The notes under the pieces: generated by a model
Databases searched by the model: none
The model's input: the letters and a program-made list of their open reading frames with translations, nothing else
What the model was told of the DNA's origin: nothing
Position numbers and translations under genes: made by a program
Source of the DNA: Haloimpatiens massiliensis
Lineage (GTDB): Bacteria > Bacillota > Clostridia > Clostridiales > Clostridiaceae
DNA length: 54,962 nucleotides
Reading direction: 5' to 3'
NCBI RefSeq assembly: GCF_900184255.1
Contig: NZ_LT854640.1
Coordinates: forward strand, 2,306,946-2,361,907
Shown here: positions 35,978 to 44,162 of the stretch, piece after piece
How the letters are laid out: each line of letters starts with the position of its first letter
How positions within the stretch are numbered: the first letter of the stretch is position 1

Positions 35978-36734
35978 CAATGTCACCTCCGATTACAGAC
36001 AACACCTTCAATAATTTTTGATAAAATTCCTTTCTAGACATATCTCCCTTATATATTTCATTAAATAACTTTCCATCTTTTATAAATATAACTCTTTTAC
36101 AATAGGATGCAGCAAATGCATCATGGGTTACCATAAGTATTGTGGCTTTATTTTTTTCATTAAGATATTGCATAGCACTTAAAAGCTCCTTGGATGATTT
36201 TGAATCCAAAGCACCCGTAGGCTCGTCTCCTAGTATAAGTGATGGATTAGATATAATGGCTCTTGCTGCGGCGGCACGCTGTTTCTGTCCTCCTGACACC
36301 TCATATGGATGTTTATTTAAAACTTCACTTATACCTAGCTTGGACGTAATTTCTTTTAATCTCTTTTGTATTTCCCCATAGGATGTATTTGATAAAGCAA
36401 GAGGCAATACAATGTTTTCCTTAAGTGTCATATTGTCCAGCAAATTAAAATCCTGAAATATAAATCCAAGTTTATCCCTTCTAAATGCTGACAAATGTGG
36501 TTCTCTAAGCTGTGATATATCTCTTCCATCTATCTCCACCTTACCTGATGTAGGTTTGTCAATGGTTGAAATAACGTTTAAAAAGGTTGTCTTTCCTGAA
36601 CCTGATGGTCCCATTATTCCTACAAACTCACCTTCATTAACCTTTAAATCTATATTATCTAGAGCAGTATATTTTACTCCGCCAAATCTTGAACCATAAA
36701 CTTTTCTTAAATTCTGTATGTTTAATACTTCCAT
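35964..36734 (-). CDS. BceA-type ABC transporter ATPase
   Basis: 256 residues. Walker A GPSGSGKT, Q-loop FQDFNLLD, signature VSGGQKQR, Walker B LILGDEPTGALD and H-loop VTHD are all present. It powers the BceB-type permease encoded directly downstream. The C-terminal 25 residues extend past the usual MacB-type end. Confidence 0.94.
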   Translation of the reverse strand: MEVLNIQNLRKVYGSRFGGVKYTALDNIDLKVNEGEFVGIMGPSGSGKTTFLNVISTIDKPTSGKVEIDGRDISQLREPHLSAFRRDKLGFIFQDFNLLDNMTLKENIVLPLALSNTSYGEIQKRLKEITSKLGISEVLNKHPYEVSGGQKQRAAAARAIISNPSLILGDEPTGALDSKSSKELLSAMQYLNEKNKATILMVTHDAFAASYCKRVIFIKDGKLFNEIYKGDMSRKEFYQKLLKVLSVIGGDIDENI

Positions 36735-37194
36735 TTTACAAACTTCCTCTCTATACTATTTATTTTCCCTTTCCAAGACCTAAAACTTATTAACCGTCCC
36801 CTACTTTTTCTCTATTTTATCCTCTACTTTTCCCTAACTTGTCAACTTGTCCCCAACTATACGTCCAAACTTATTAACTTATCCACAACTATATACTTAC
36901 TTGTTAATTACACACTAGACAACTAACTAGCCAACTAATTTCTTTATCCTTATCCCATTCTACTTAAACTCCATTTACTAGCTAACTAATTTCATTATGG
37001 CTCCTTCACTTACACTTATATTATATAAAAAAGCAAAATGTTCAGCCATTTTTTGACCTTACATTTTGCTCTCTAAACTTACATTTTTGTAATATTAAAA
37101 TTCCTAGGAATTATCAATTTTTAATATTATATTTTTAATATACCACAAGCTTATAGCTTTACATAAGCCGGCAATTACAACTATTAAAAAAATT
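36735..37194. other. Intergenic stretch with a REP-like motif and a terminator
   Basis: No gene. A REP-like copy (TTATTAACCGTCCCC, 36788-36802) is followed by loosely repeated TAACTTATCCACAACTATA and CTAGCTAACTAATTTC words, then the terminator at 37026-37070. Confidence 0.6.
37026..37070 (-). terminator. Intrinsic terminator of the first LanFEG-like operon
   Basis: AGCAAAATGT (37032-37041) and ACATTTTGCT (37061-37070), with a T run on the minus strand, 125 bp past the last gene. Confidence 0.75.
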
Positions 37195-37890
37195 TTATTT
37201 ATATTTATCTAAAACTACCTTTTTAAAATAATTAAACTTATCTACACTTTTATCTTCATAAAGAAAAACTTCTTGCCCACTTACACTGGTATATTTTAAG
37301 TTTGTACTTAAAATTTTGTCTTTATCTAATTTCGAAACCTTACTTTCATCAATTTGGTATTTACTTAATATAGTAGAAGTTGGCAGATAAACTATATCTC
37401 CATGTCCATAATGAGAATCTTTCAGCGGTCTAAGAAATAAAATATATTCTTTGTCTTTATTCATCCAATTATAGCCATCAAGAGAACCAACCATATTATC
37501 TGTATCTGTCATATTTATAACATCTATAGGCTCAAATATAGAAATTAGCTCCTCATTAATATCTCCTTTATACACTTTAATAATTTTTACTGTTGTTAAA
37601 GTAGTTAAATAATACCTATTTCTGGGTGCTTGTGAATCTACTTGTACCCTAACTATTATCGGAGAAACTTTCTCTAAATCTCTCATAGAATTTAAATTTT
37701 CAAATTTTGTAAACACTTTTGTAATATCTTCTTCATATGTAGATATAGATAAATTTATACTCTTATCGTTAAAATATCTATTTGCATCTATATCGTTTAC
37801 ATAACTTCTTCTTGTAAGGATACCTAAAACTATCATACTGACAAATACACTCATAAAAATAATAGTGAAAGCTATATTTTTTTTATTCAT
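37195..37890 (-). CDS. Membrane-anchored extracytoplasmic protein, module 1
   Basis: 231 residues. N-terminal membrane helix (about 8-26), then an extracytoplasmic domain. The stretch LTTVKIIKVYKGDINEELISIFEP and a later KEYILFLRPL look like a small beta-barrel found in several Gram-positive secreted proteins; I cannot name a family. It is the last gene of the first transporter module, 21 bp after the ATPase, in the position that the 175- and 305-residue anchored proteins hold in module 2. It may be a substrate-handling or immunity subunit. Confidence 0.65.
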   Translation of the reverse strand: MNKKNIAFTIIFMSVFVSMIVLGILTRRSYVNDIDANRYFNDKSINLSISTYEEDITKVFTKFENLNSMRDLEKVSPIIVRVQVDSQAPRNRYYLTTLTTVKIIKVYKGDINEELISIFEPIDVINMTDTDNMVGSLDGYNWMNKDKEYILFLRPLKDSHYGHGDIVYLPTSTILSKYQIDESKVSKLDKDKILSTNLKYTSVSGQEVFLYEDKSVDKFNYFKKVVLDKYK

Positions 37891-37911
37891 ATATTTTATC
37901 CTCCTATTATA

Positions 37912-38550
37912 TCAACTTATATCAACAATTTTTCCTCCATCTATTTTTATTTTATAGTCACATAAAGTATCAATATCTACCTTATTATGACTAGATATTA
38001 TTACAACTGCACCTCGTTTTTTTTCTTCCAATAAAATATTATATATTAAATTAACACCATTTTCATCTAATGCACTCGTAGGTTCATCTAAAATAATAAT
38101 ATCCGGTTTCTCCATAATAGCTTGTGCTATTCCCAATCTTTGTCTCATTCCTAAAGAATATTTTCTTACAATTCGCAAGTCATTATTATCAAGTCCAACT
38201 CTCTCTAGAGACTTTGAAATACCTTCATCACTTATAATTCTTTTAATATTTGCTAAAGTTTTTAATACTTCTTTTCCTGTATAATTTGGCCAAAATTTGG
38301 GGTTTTCTATTAGCACTCCTATACTTTTGGGGAAATCCATATCTTTATGTAACTGTTGACCAAATATATTTATTGTGCCTGTTGTTGGTTTTATTAATCC
38401 ACTAAGAGTTCTAAATAACATGGTTTTTCCTGAACCATTATGTCCATATACACCGTAAATTTTTTTCTCCTCAAATACAAGATTTATGTCTTTTAATATT
38501 GGTGTTCCATTAATTACTTTCGATACGTTATTTACCTCAATAGTTCTCAT
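37912..38550 (-). CDS. Short ABC ATPase (LanF/BcrA-like), module 1
   Basis: 212 residues. Walker A GHNGSGKT, signature YSLGMRQRLGIAQ, Walker B IIILDEPTSALD, H-loop SSH. The LGMRQRLGIA signature is typical of bacteriocin immunity (LanF) and BcrA-type exporters. At 212 residues it lacks the C-terminal extension of BcrA. It is very similar to the ATPase of module 2 (45591-46259), including the shared sequence GSGKTMLFR and KYSLGM. GGAGG precedes tandem ATGs. Confidence 0.93.
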   Translation of the reverse strand: MRTIEVNNVSKVINGTPILKDINLVFEEKKIYGVYGHNGSGKTMLFRTLSGLIKPTTGTINIFGQQLHKDMDFPKSIGVLIENPKFWPNYTGKEVLKTLANIKRIISDEGISKSLERVGLDNNDLRIVRKYSLGMRQRLGIAQAIMEKPDIIILDEPTSALDENGVNLIYNILLEEKKRGAVVIISSHNKVDIDTLCDYKIKIDGGKIVDIS

Positions 38551-38619
38551 CATTTACCTCCAAATATATAAATTCTCCCTAATACTTCTATAAAATAACC
38601 TATAAACTTATAGAAACAA

Positions 38620-39354
38620 TTAGTATAAAATCTCTTTTTCTTTGAATACTTTTAAAGTTATAATAAGTACCACTAGTATAAGTATAAATAAATATAACAA
38701 TGAGATATGGTTATCAATACCTATACCGTACCTATTTAATGATAATAGCGTATTAGTAGTAAATAGATATTTTAAAAAATATTTATTCCAATTTAATATA
38801 AGCTTTGATAAGTACAACATACCTAACTGAATAATTAATACTAAATACACTCCATATATAGATTTATATAATATTGAACTACTATTAACAATTAATATGA
38901 TAAGAAAATTGTATAAAATAACTCTAGTCATCATAAAGACAGTATCTGTATTGATAAATAATTTTACACCTAATATTCCTCCTATTATTAGTACTAATAT
39001 AAATTGAAGCAAATAAAAACAGTATATTTTCATAAATAATTCTCTAATAAATTTTAATAAAATATTTATTTTCATATTAGTTCTTGTAAAAATTAAAGCT
39101 GCATTATTTAACAATCTAACTTCTATATAATCACCTAAATATATTATCAAAATTAATTGTGGCAGCACCCAATATACTATATTTACAATATTATTTATAT
39201 GCCATAAATCTACATACCCATATGCAAAGGTGATAAAATCATTTATCGTTTCTATATTTTTGCTGTAGAAAAATAAACTTAAGAAATTATATATTACTGA
39301 AAATATAAGTATAATCACAAAAGTCCGCTTAGCAATTCCATTATATATCTTCAT
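38620..39354 (-). CDS. Integral membrane subunit 3, module 1
   Basis: 244 residues from the ATG at 39354 (AAAGGTGAT upstream; the frame runs nine bases further). Six predicted membrane helices, ending with a charged KVFKEKEILY tail. Position and topology match the 264-residue subunit at 46346-47140, though identity by eye is low. Presumed permease subunit of the LanFEG-like exporter. Confidence 0.78.
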   Translation of the reverse strand: MKIYNGIAKRTFVIILIFSVIYNFLSLFFYSKNIETINDFITFAYGYVDLWHINNIVNIVYWVLPQLILIIYLGDYIEVRLLNNAALIFTRTNMKINILLKFIRELFMKIYCFYLLQFILVLIIGGILGVKLFINTDTVFMMTRVILYNFLIILIVNSSSILYKSIYGVYLVLIIQLGMLYLSKLILNWNKYFLKYLFTTNTLLSLNRYGIGIDNHISLLYLFILILVVLIITLKVFKEKEILY

Positions 39355-39359
39355 AAATA

Positions 39360-40049
39360 TCACCTTTCTATCCTAATATCCCTTTTTTTTAATAAAAAAT
39401 TATATAAAATAAATAATGTTACTATAATAGCTATATTCATAAATAAATACTTTATCATAATCATATACCCCCTATTCAAATCGTAAAAAAACATTGTATT
39501 CCAAATTGGTATTATATAATTTCTAATAGGCAAAAAAGATAAAGGAGACATAATTAATTCTATAGCCAGAAAAAAAACAACAACAAACATATACGCTAAC
39601 TTAATGTTATTTACCAGAGAAATTACACTAAGAAATAACATACCAATTAGAGACCATCCAACAATCTGGATTATTAATGATATATAATTAAAAATTAAAA
39701 AGCTTCTATTAAATAATAAATCCTTACTACAGGAAATCATAAATGCCGATGTTATTAGATTAAAAATCACGCAAAATCTTATACTTAGCATAACAATTAT
39801 TTTAAGATTTGAACTGCTCCAATTACATATATTTTCATATCGTACTATCAGTTCAGATGTCATTCTTTTTGAAAATATCTGTAGCAGTATAAATAAAAAT
39901 ATGGGTATATATAATAACGTGACTATTTTACTATTTACTATCGCCATATATATAAGTTTCGCATCTGTAACTGATCCTATAAATTTATTAAAAAGTGCCA
40001 ATAAAAAAACAGCCAAATATAAAAATACTTCTCCTTTAGTTATTTTCAT
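39360..40049 (-). CDS. Integral membrane subunit 2, module 1
   Basis: About 229 residues; ATG at 40049 or GTG just before it, both after GGAGGG. Six membrane helices and a basic tail (LLKKRDIRIER). It overlaps or nearly abuts the next gene, so co-translation is likely. Counterpart in module 2 is the 265-residue subunit at 47145-47942. Confidence 0.75.
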   Translation of the reverse strand: MKITKGEVFLYLAVFLLALFNKFIGSVTDAKLIYMAIVNSKIVTLLYIPIFLFILLQIFSKRMTSELIVRYENICNWSSSNLKIIVMLSIRFCVIFNLITSAFMISCSKDLLFNRSFLIFNYISLIIQIVGWSLIGMLFLSVISLVNNIKLAYMFVVVFFLAIELIMSPLSFLPIRNYIIPIWNTMFFYDLNRGYMIMIKYLFMNIAIIVTLFILYNFLLKKRDIRIER

Positions 40050-40072
40050 CACAACTTTTACACCCTCCAATA

Positions 40073-40906
40073 TTATAAAATCTCTTTTTTAGTGCCTTTC
40101 CATATCAATATAAAACTAATAATAAAATACATACACATTATAGATAACAGCCATATAAAGTTACCATAACTATTGGTCCATAAAATATTAGTTCCTATTG
40201 CTCTAGAAATACTTTTACTAGGTATGATTCTCGACAAAACATCTGTTGAAACCATAAACAAAATATTAATAACCATAGAAGATAATATTACTAAATATTT
40301 ATTAATCCTATTCAAAAACGACATTCCAAAAGAAATTAGTGCAAAACTAGATGCAAATAAAGATCTTATTATAATAAAAATAAAGATATTAATATACGGA
40401 TAATATGTCTTTAGTCTATTTAGTATAATACCGGGATCTATATAAGAAAGTTTTTTATAATCTGGTAGTCCAAATGTATTATGACCTTGAATTGGAAATG
40501 CAATAATTGCCAATAGCATATTCATTATCAATGGTATGAATATTATAAAAAAGCTTACAATAGCAATTGCAATAGCCTTAGCTAAAATATATTTATTTTT
40601 ACTTATTCTTGTATTGATAAAGTTACTTAATCCCCAATTTCTCTCTTGTAAATAAGAATCTGAGTAAATAAAACTTACTGTCAATGGTAATAAAATACCT
40701 ACTATTGGAGATAAAGGTGTTTTAACTAAGTTTGTAAGTATAATTCCATCATATGCAGACATTACTTTTGATAATGCCGCTCCATAATAACCCTTACAAA
40801 GAATTGCATAGTCAAGAAAAACTGCACAAAATACAGCTGAGAAAGCTATTTTAAATTCTGTCCTTTTTATACATTTACAAATCTCTAATTTAACTAATTT
40901 TATCAC
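40073..40906 (-). CDS. Integral membrane subunit 1, module 1
   Basis: 277 residues, six membrane helices. After helix 2 it has LTVSFIYSDSYLQERNWGLSNFINTRISKNKYILAK, strikingly parallel to MVTIVFADSYLEDVKSGFIKNIITRYDKKKYLVNR in the module 2 subunit at 47929-48711, and both end with a Lys-rich tail (GTKKEIL / GMKNELI). First gene of module 1. The IS at 40.9-42.6 kb lies directly upstream, so its original promoter has been separated from it. Confidence 0.8.
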   Translation of the reverse strand: MIKLVKLEICKCIKRTEFKIAFSAVFCAVFLDYAILCKGYYGAALSKVMSAYDGIILTNLVKTPLSPIVGILLPLTVSFIYSDSYLQERNWGLSNFINTRISKNKYILAKAIAIAIVSFFIIFIPLIMNMLLAIIAFPIQGHNTFGLPDYKKLSYIDPGIILNRLKTYYPYINIFIFIIIRSLFASSFALISFGMSFLNRINKYLVILSSMVINILFMVSTDVLSRIIPSKSISRAIGTNILWTNSYGNFIWLLSIMCMYFIISFILIWKGTKKEIL

Positions 40907-40968
40907 GCCATCACCTCAATATCCAAATATATTAGCCTTGAGCATAACTCTAAGGCCTTGATATCACT

Positions 40969-40991
40969 AGCCCCGTAGGGCTATTTTTTTT
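40969..40991 (+). terminator. Inward terminator at the left side of the IS
   Basis: AGCCC-CGTA-GGGCT followed by nine T on the plus strand, upstream of the transposase gene. It would shield the element from read-through transcription. Confidence 0.75.
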
Positions 40992-41088
40992 TAATCACTC
41001 AAATATATATCATAGGATTTCCTCACATTTTTGTCGAATTATACTATATTACCACACATAATATAAAAACAATAAGGAGGAAACCTCT

Positions 41089-42399
41089 ATGTACCAACGT
41101 CAAGAAATCTTTAACATAATTGAACTTTTTACTTCTCAAAAGCTTATCAATTTTTATACAAAAATCTTTGATAATCTTGATTTATCTCCATTACCCGATA
41201 GGGTTCCTTCTAAATATGGCCCTACTGGATTTTCACGCCATGCTCTTTTTAGAGCTTTCATCGTCATGAAATGTGAGAAGTTTGCCCAAATTACTGATCT
41301 TAAAGATTTTTTAGAAAATAATTTAATTATAGCCCAACTTTGTGGTTTTAACATTCTTAAATCTTTACCTTCATACTGGGTTTTTCAGAGATTTATTAAA
41401 AATTTATCTAACTCTTATCTTAAAGAAATCATGAAAAATCAAGTTAATGTTCTTAAGGAGTTAGGTTTTATTGATAACAATTTTGTATCTGTTGATGCCA
41501 CTCCTGTTAAAGCTAATACTAAATTTAATAATCCCAAATCTTTTTCAAGTAACAAGTTTTCTAAAAAGAATCCTCCATCTTCTGATAAAGATTGTAAACT
41601 AGGAGTTCATACTGCTAATAACTCCTTGAATGTTCAAGTTTCAGAGGATAAACCCAATAAATCAAAGAAAAATTATGAATTTTACTGGGGATACAAAAAT
41701 CATGTTATTTGTGATGCTATATCGGGTCTTCCTATTGCTGAATTTACTACAACTGCCGATATCAATGAAATTTCTAATTTTATAGAAATTCTTACTGCTA
41801 CAAATGAATGGTTTTCACTAAAAGACAGTTACATTATTGCTGATAAAGGCTATGATTCAAAGCAAAATCATGATTTTATTCGTAACACCCTTAAAGGGCT
41901 TGCTTTCATTGCCTTAAATAAGCGTGGCACTAAGAAAAATAGTTTAACATCTACAGGTAATGTTATATGCAATGGCGGTTTAGCCATGCATAAAGATGGC
42001 AAACAATACTTTGATTCCTATATTAAGCAAAAATTCTGTTGTCCTTATAGAAAATCAAAAGATGATTCATTATGTCCATGTAAGCATAAAAAATATTTTA
42101 ATGGTAAGAAAAACAGAGGTTGTGTAAAATACATAAGCATTGGAACTGATTATAGAGCTTCTATCAATCGTAATTCTATATTTTTCAAGAAAATATATAG
42201 CTTAAGAACTGAATCTGAAAGATACAATTCAAGATGGAAAAATCTCAATACTGAACAAGCTCATGTTAGAAATATTAACTCTGTTACTAATCTAAATACT
42301 ATTGGACACATTTGCCTTTTAACCGTTGCACTTGCTGCTATAAAATCTGATTGTATAGATAAATCCAAATCCCTATCGGGATTTAAAAGAACAGCTTAA
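41089..42399 (+). CDS. IS transposase, DDE type (DUF772/DDE_Tnp_1)
   Basis: 436 residues. The N-terminal DUF772-type domain (about 45-125: YGPTGFSRHALFRAFIVMK) leads to the catalytic core with Asp in FVSVDATPVKA, a second acidic position in IIADKGYDS, and ESERYNSRWKN near the end for the Glu. A Cys-rich insert (FCCPYRKSKDDSLCPCKHK) typical of IS1182/ISLre-like enzymes follows the second Asp. Apparently full length with AAGGAGG before the ATG, so the element may be active. It splits the secreted-protein gene from transporter module 1. Confidence 0.9.
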   Translation: MYQRQEIFNIIELFTSQKLINFYTKIFDNLDLSPLPDRVPSKYGPTGFSRHALFRAFIVMKCEKFAQITDLKDFLENNLIIAQLCGFNILKSLPSYWVFQRFIKNLSNSYLKEIMKNQVNVLKELGFIDNNFVSVDATPVKANTKFNNPKSFSSNKFSKKNPPSSDKDCKLGVHTANNSLNVQVSEDKPNKSKKNYEFYWGYKNHVICDAISGLPIAEFTTTADINEISNFIEILTATNEWFSLKDSYIIADKGYDSKQNHDFIRNTLKGLAFIALNKRGTKKNSLTSTGNVICNGGLAMHKDGKQYFDSYIKQKFCCPYRKSKDDSLCPCKHKKYFNGKKNRGCVKYISIGTDYRASINRNSIFFKKIYSLRTESERYNSRWKNLNTEQAHVRNINSVTNLNTIGHICLLTVALAAIKSDCIDKSKSLSGFKRTA

Positions 42400-42645
42400 T
42401 CAAAATACATTTTTTAACATTGTTTTTTACTATGGGAGTAGTCTGCCCTTTTTGCTTTTTTTATTATTAATCTCTACTTCAAATTCTTCTCAACAAGCTC
42501 CGCTCAAGAAAATTTGGAACTATTTTACTTTAATCATTTGATTTTTTATCAATTATGCTCATCTCTAAAATATATCAATATAACAATTTTCTTAACAACT
42601 TATAACGTTTATTATATTTATTTTTTAATTAATCCTAATATTAGA

Positions 42646-42748
42646 AGGGGTTGTCGCACTAAAAATAAATACTACAATATATTGTGTTAAGTTTAAACTT
42701 GCAAAACAGTATATTGTATGTAAATTTCTTAATGCGACAGCTCCTTTT
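42646..42748. repeat. Repeat E copy 2, 103-bp palindromic element
   Basis: AGGGGTTGTCGCACTAA ... CTTAATGCGACAGCTCCTT; the ends are mutually complementary, and the middle contains ACTACAATATATTGTG as in 9695-9796. It abuts the stop of the secreted protein gene and could terminate it. Confidence 0.8.
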
Positions 42749-42753
42749 AAACA

Positions 42754-43158
42754 CTACTTGTAATTTACAGTGCCAGCAGCATCATTATTAATAATACAAG
42801 TATCTTCCTTATCTTCAATTCCTAAAAACACCTCAGTACCAACAGCAGAATTACTTCTATATCTTACATTATAAACAACATTTTCAGTAGTAACTCCTGC
42901 GATATCAGTTATTTTTATTGGTCTTGAATGAGAACCAGTGTTAAACCATGCATTTACTCCTGGAGTTCCATCTAACTCAGTTGCCTTCACATAACCTTGT
43001 GTTTCCCTAGTCTCCTTGTCTCGAATAGCAAAATACACATTTCCATTATCATGTGGAAGAGACGCACTCCATGTTCTATCTGTTCCCGTAGCCGCCAAAA
43101 CACCTACACTTGAAAAAATTGTTAATGCTGCAGTTAATAATAAAGCTTTTCTTTTCAT
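42754..43158 (-). CDS. Small secreted protein (DUF2712-like)
   Basis: 134 residues. Signal peptide (about 1-23, cleavage near VLAA) followed by about 110 residues with a beta-sheet look: TWSASLPHDNGNVYFAIRDKET, GYVKATELDGTPGVNAWF, SAVGTEVFLGIED and a C-terminal AAGTVNYK. The pattern recalls DUF2712 proteins of Bacillus and Clostridium that lie beside ABC and two-component genes. GAGGAGG precedes the ATG. Its upstream region carries a copied promoter from module 2. Could be the exported cargo, a decoy or the sensed ligand of the system; not known. Confidence 0.6.
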   Translation of the reverse strand: MKRKALLLTAALTIFSSVGVLAATGTDRTWSASLPHDNGNVYFAIRDKETRETQGYVKATELDGTPGVNAWFNTGSHSRPIKITDIAGVTTENVVYNVRYRSNSAVGTEVFLGIEDKEDTCIINNDAAGTVNYK

Positions 43159-43252
43159 TATAGTTCCTCCTCATTTTTTTTAAAATATATTATCCAAACC
43201 GTATTATCTACACCTACATAAAACATACAGTTAAGGATCTTAATGATATTTT

Positions 43253-43273
43253 TTAAGCGTTTTTATCGCTTAA
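43253..43273. promoter_or_regulatory. Inverted repeat upstream of the secreted protein gene
   Basis: TTAAGCG-N7-CGCTTAA, perfect 7-bp arms, about 95-115 bp upstream of the start codon. The GC-containing palindrome stands out in AT-rich sequence and could bind the OmpR-type regulator. Confidence 0.4.
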
Positions 43274-43404
43274 TTTAGATAAATAGACTTACTTTTTTTA
43301 ATTTTAAAAGCTAAAAATCCATTTATAGATAAATATTTATATATATGAATATTATTACATTACTGATACTTATAGTTATCCTATAAACAAAATATACTAG
43401 TTCT

Positions 43405-43440
43405 TTAACCGCTAGGCTTTTGATGGTATGGTATCGCCAA
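43405..43440 (-). CDS. Possible 11-residue leader peptide
   Basis: A TTG-initiated frame MAIPYHQKPSG with AAGGAG ten bases upstream, in the long leader between the duplicated promoter and the secreted protein gene. Short frames arise by chance, so this is only a candidate. Confidence 0.15.
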   Translation of the reverse strand: MAIPYHQKPSG

Positions 43441-43589
43441 TTGTTTTAAACTCCTTAAGATAATATAATTGATTGCTAAAAATATAAAGTTCAAGTTATA
43501 CTCTCTATCGAGAGGTATTTTCTACTTACATTCCTAAAAAATTTATATATTAATAGTTCATTTGATATGCTTGTCTACTTTTAAATGGT

Positions 43590-43617
43590 ATCATACTTTA
43601 AATGAGATAAATGTCAA
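43590..43617 (-). promoter_or_regulatory. Duplicated sigma-A promoter upstream of the secreted protein gene
   Basis: TTGACA, 16 bases, TATGAT on the minus strand, identical to the module 2 promoter. It would give a 430-base leader. The TACCTTTAAAGGTA palindrome of the module 2 copy is altered here. Confidence 0.65.
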
Positions 43618-43856
43618 AATTTATAATTTCAAAAAAAAAAAAAAAAAAACACACAGTAATGCAAAATATTTGCAATATTATGTGTTTTTCATATACTAAC
43701 ATAATTATATTTAACCCATATACACAAATATGGCTCTGTAACTAAAAAATAAATCTATAAAACTCTTTTTATACAAACTAAAATGAGTTTTATATCACAT
43801 ATTAGCATACGATTTATACTTTCGTACTACTCCTCTTTCCAAAGTGCTAATTTTCC

Positions 43857-43909
43857 CACTTGGGAAAATGCACATACACACAAGTGCCCTTTCCATACTG
43901 AGATTCTAT
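43857..43909 (-). pseudogene. Remnant of a histidine kinase 3' end
   Basis: About 17 codons almost identical to 49131-49181 inside the kinase gene (ESQYGKGTCVYVHFPK region). No upstream kinase sequence remains. It marks a lost second copy of the two-component system. Confidence 0.85.
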
Positions 43910-43925
43910 ATAAATCAGGGATAAA

Positions 43926-44000
43926 TCAGGGAGATAAATCAGGGACGGTTAACAACTTTTAGACTTTAAATTTAGCTAAAAGTTGTTAACCGTCCCCATC
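43926..44000. repeat. REP-like inverted pair
   Basis: GGGACGGTTAACAACTTTTAG and its complement, ending CCGTCCCC, form long perfect arms around a short AT loop. Just before it, ATAAATCAGGGA is repeated three times. Confidence 0.8.
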
Positions 44001-44002
44001 TT

Positions 44003-44162
44003 TGAACTTGAACTTATTTTTTTACATTTTTACATATCCAGAAGTGAACTTGAACTTATTTTTTTACATTTTTACATATCCAGAAGTGAACTTGAACTTA
44101 TTTTTTTACATTTTTACATATCCAGAAGTGAACTTGAACTTATTTTTTTACATATCCAGAAG
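44003..44162. repeat. 42-bp tandem repeat at a gene end
   Basis: TGAACTTGAACTTATTTTTT starts at 44003, 44045, 44087 and 44129. The first three units are 42 bp and the last is 34 bp. The last unit contains the stop and final codons of the 44140-45057 gene. Confidence 0.92.

Larger units (their letters stand above)
40940..42560. mobile_element. DDE insertion sequence (IS1182/IS4-like), tentative ends
   Basis: It surrounds the transposase gene. GAGCATAA at 40940-40947 and TTATGCTC at 42553-42560 are candidate terminal inverted repeats giving a 1.6-kb element; this pair is short and the ends are not proven. A hairpin and T run at 40969-40991 would block transcription entering from the left. Confidence 0.5.
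43533..43909. repeat. Duplicate of the kinase-3'-end / promoter region at 48738-49181
   Basis: More than 85 percent alike by eye over 375 bp, covering two hairpins (near 43650-43690 and 43757-43793), a promoter and the last codons of the histidine kinase. One internal 70-bp loss lies between direct TTCCCA repeats and removed the kinase stop. The other copy separates the kinase from module 2. Confidence 0.92.
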
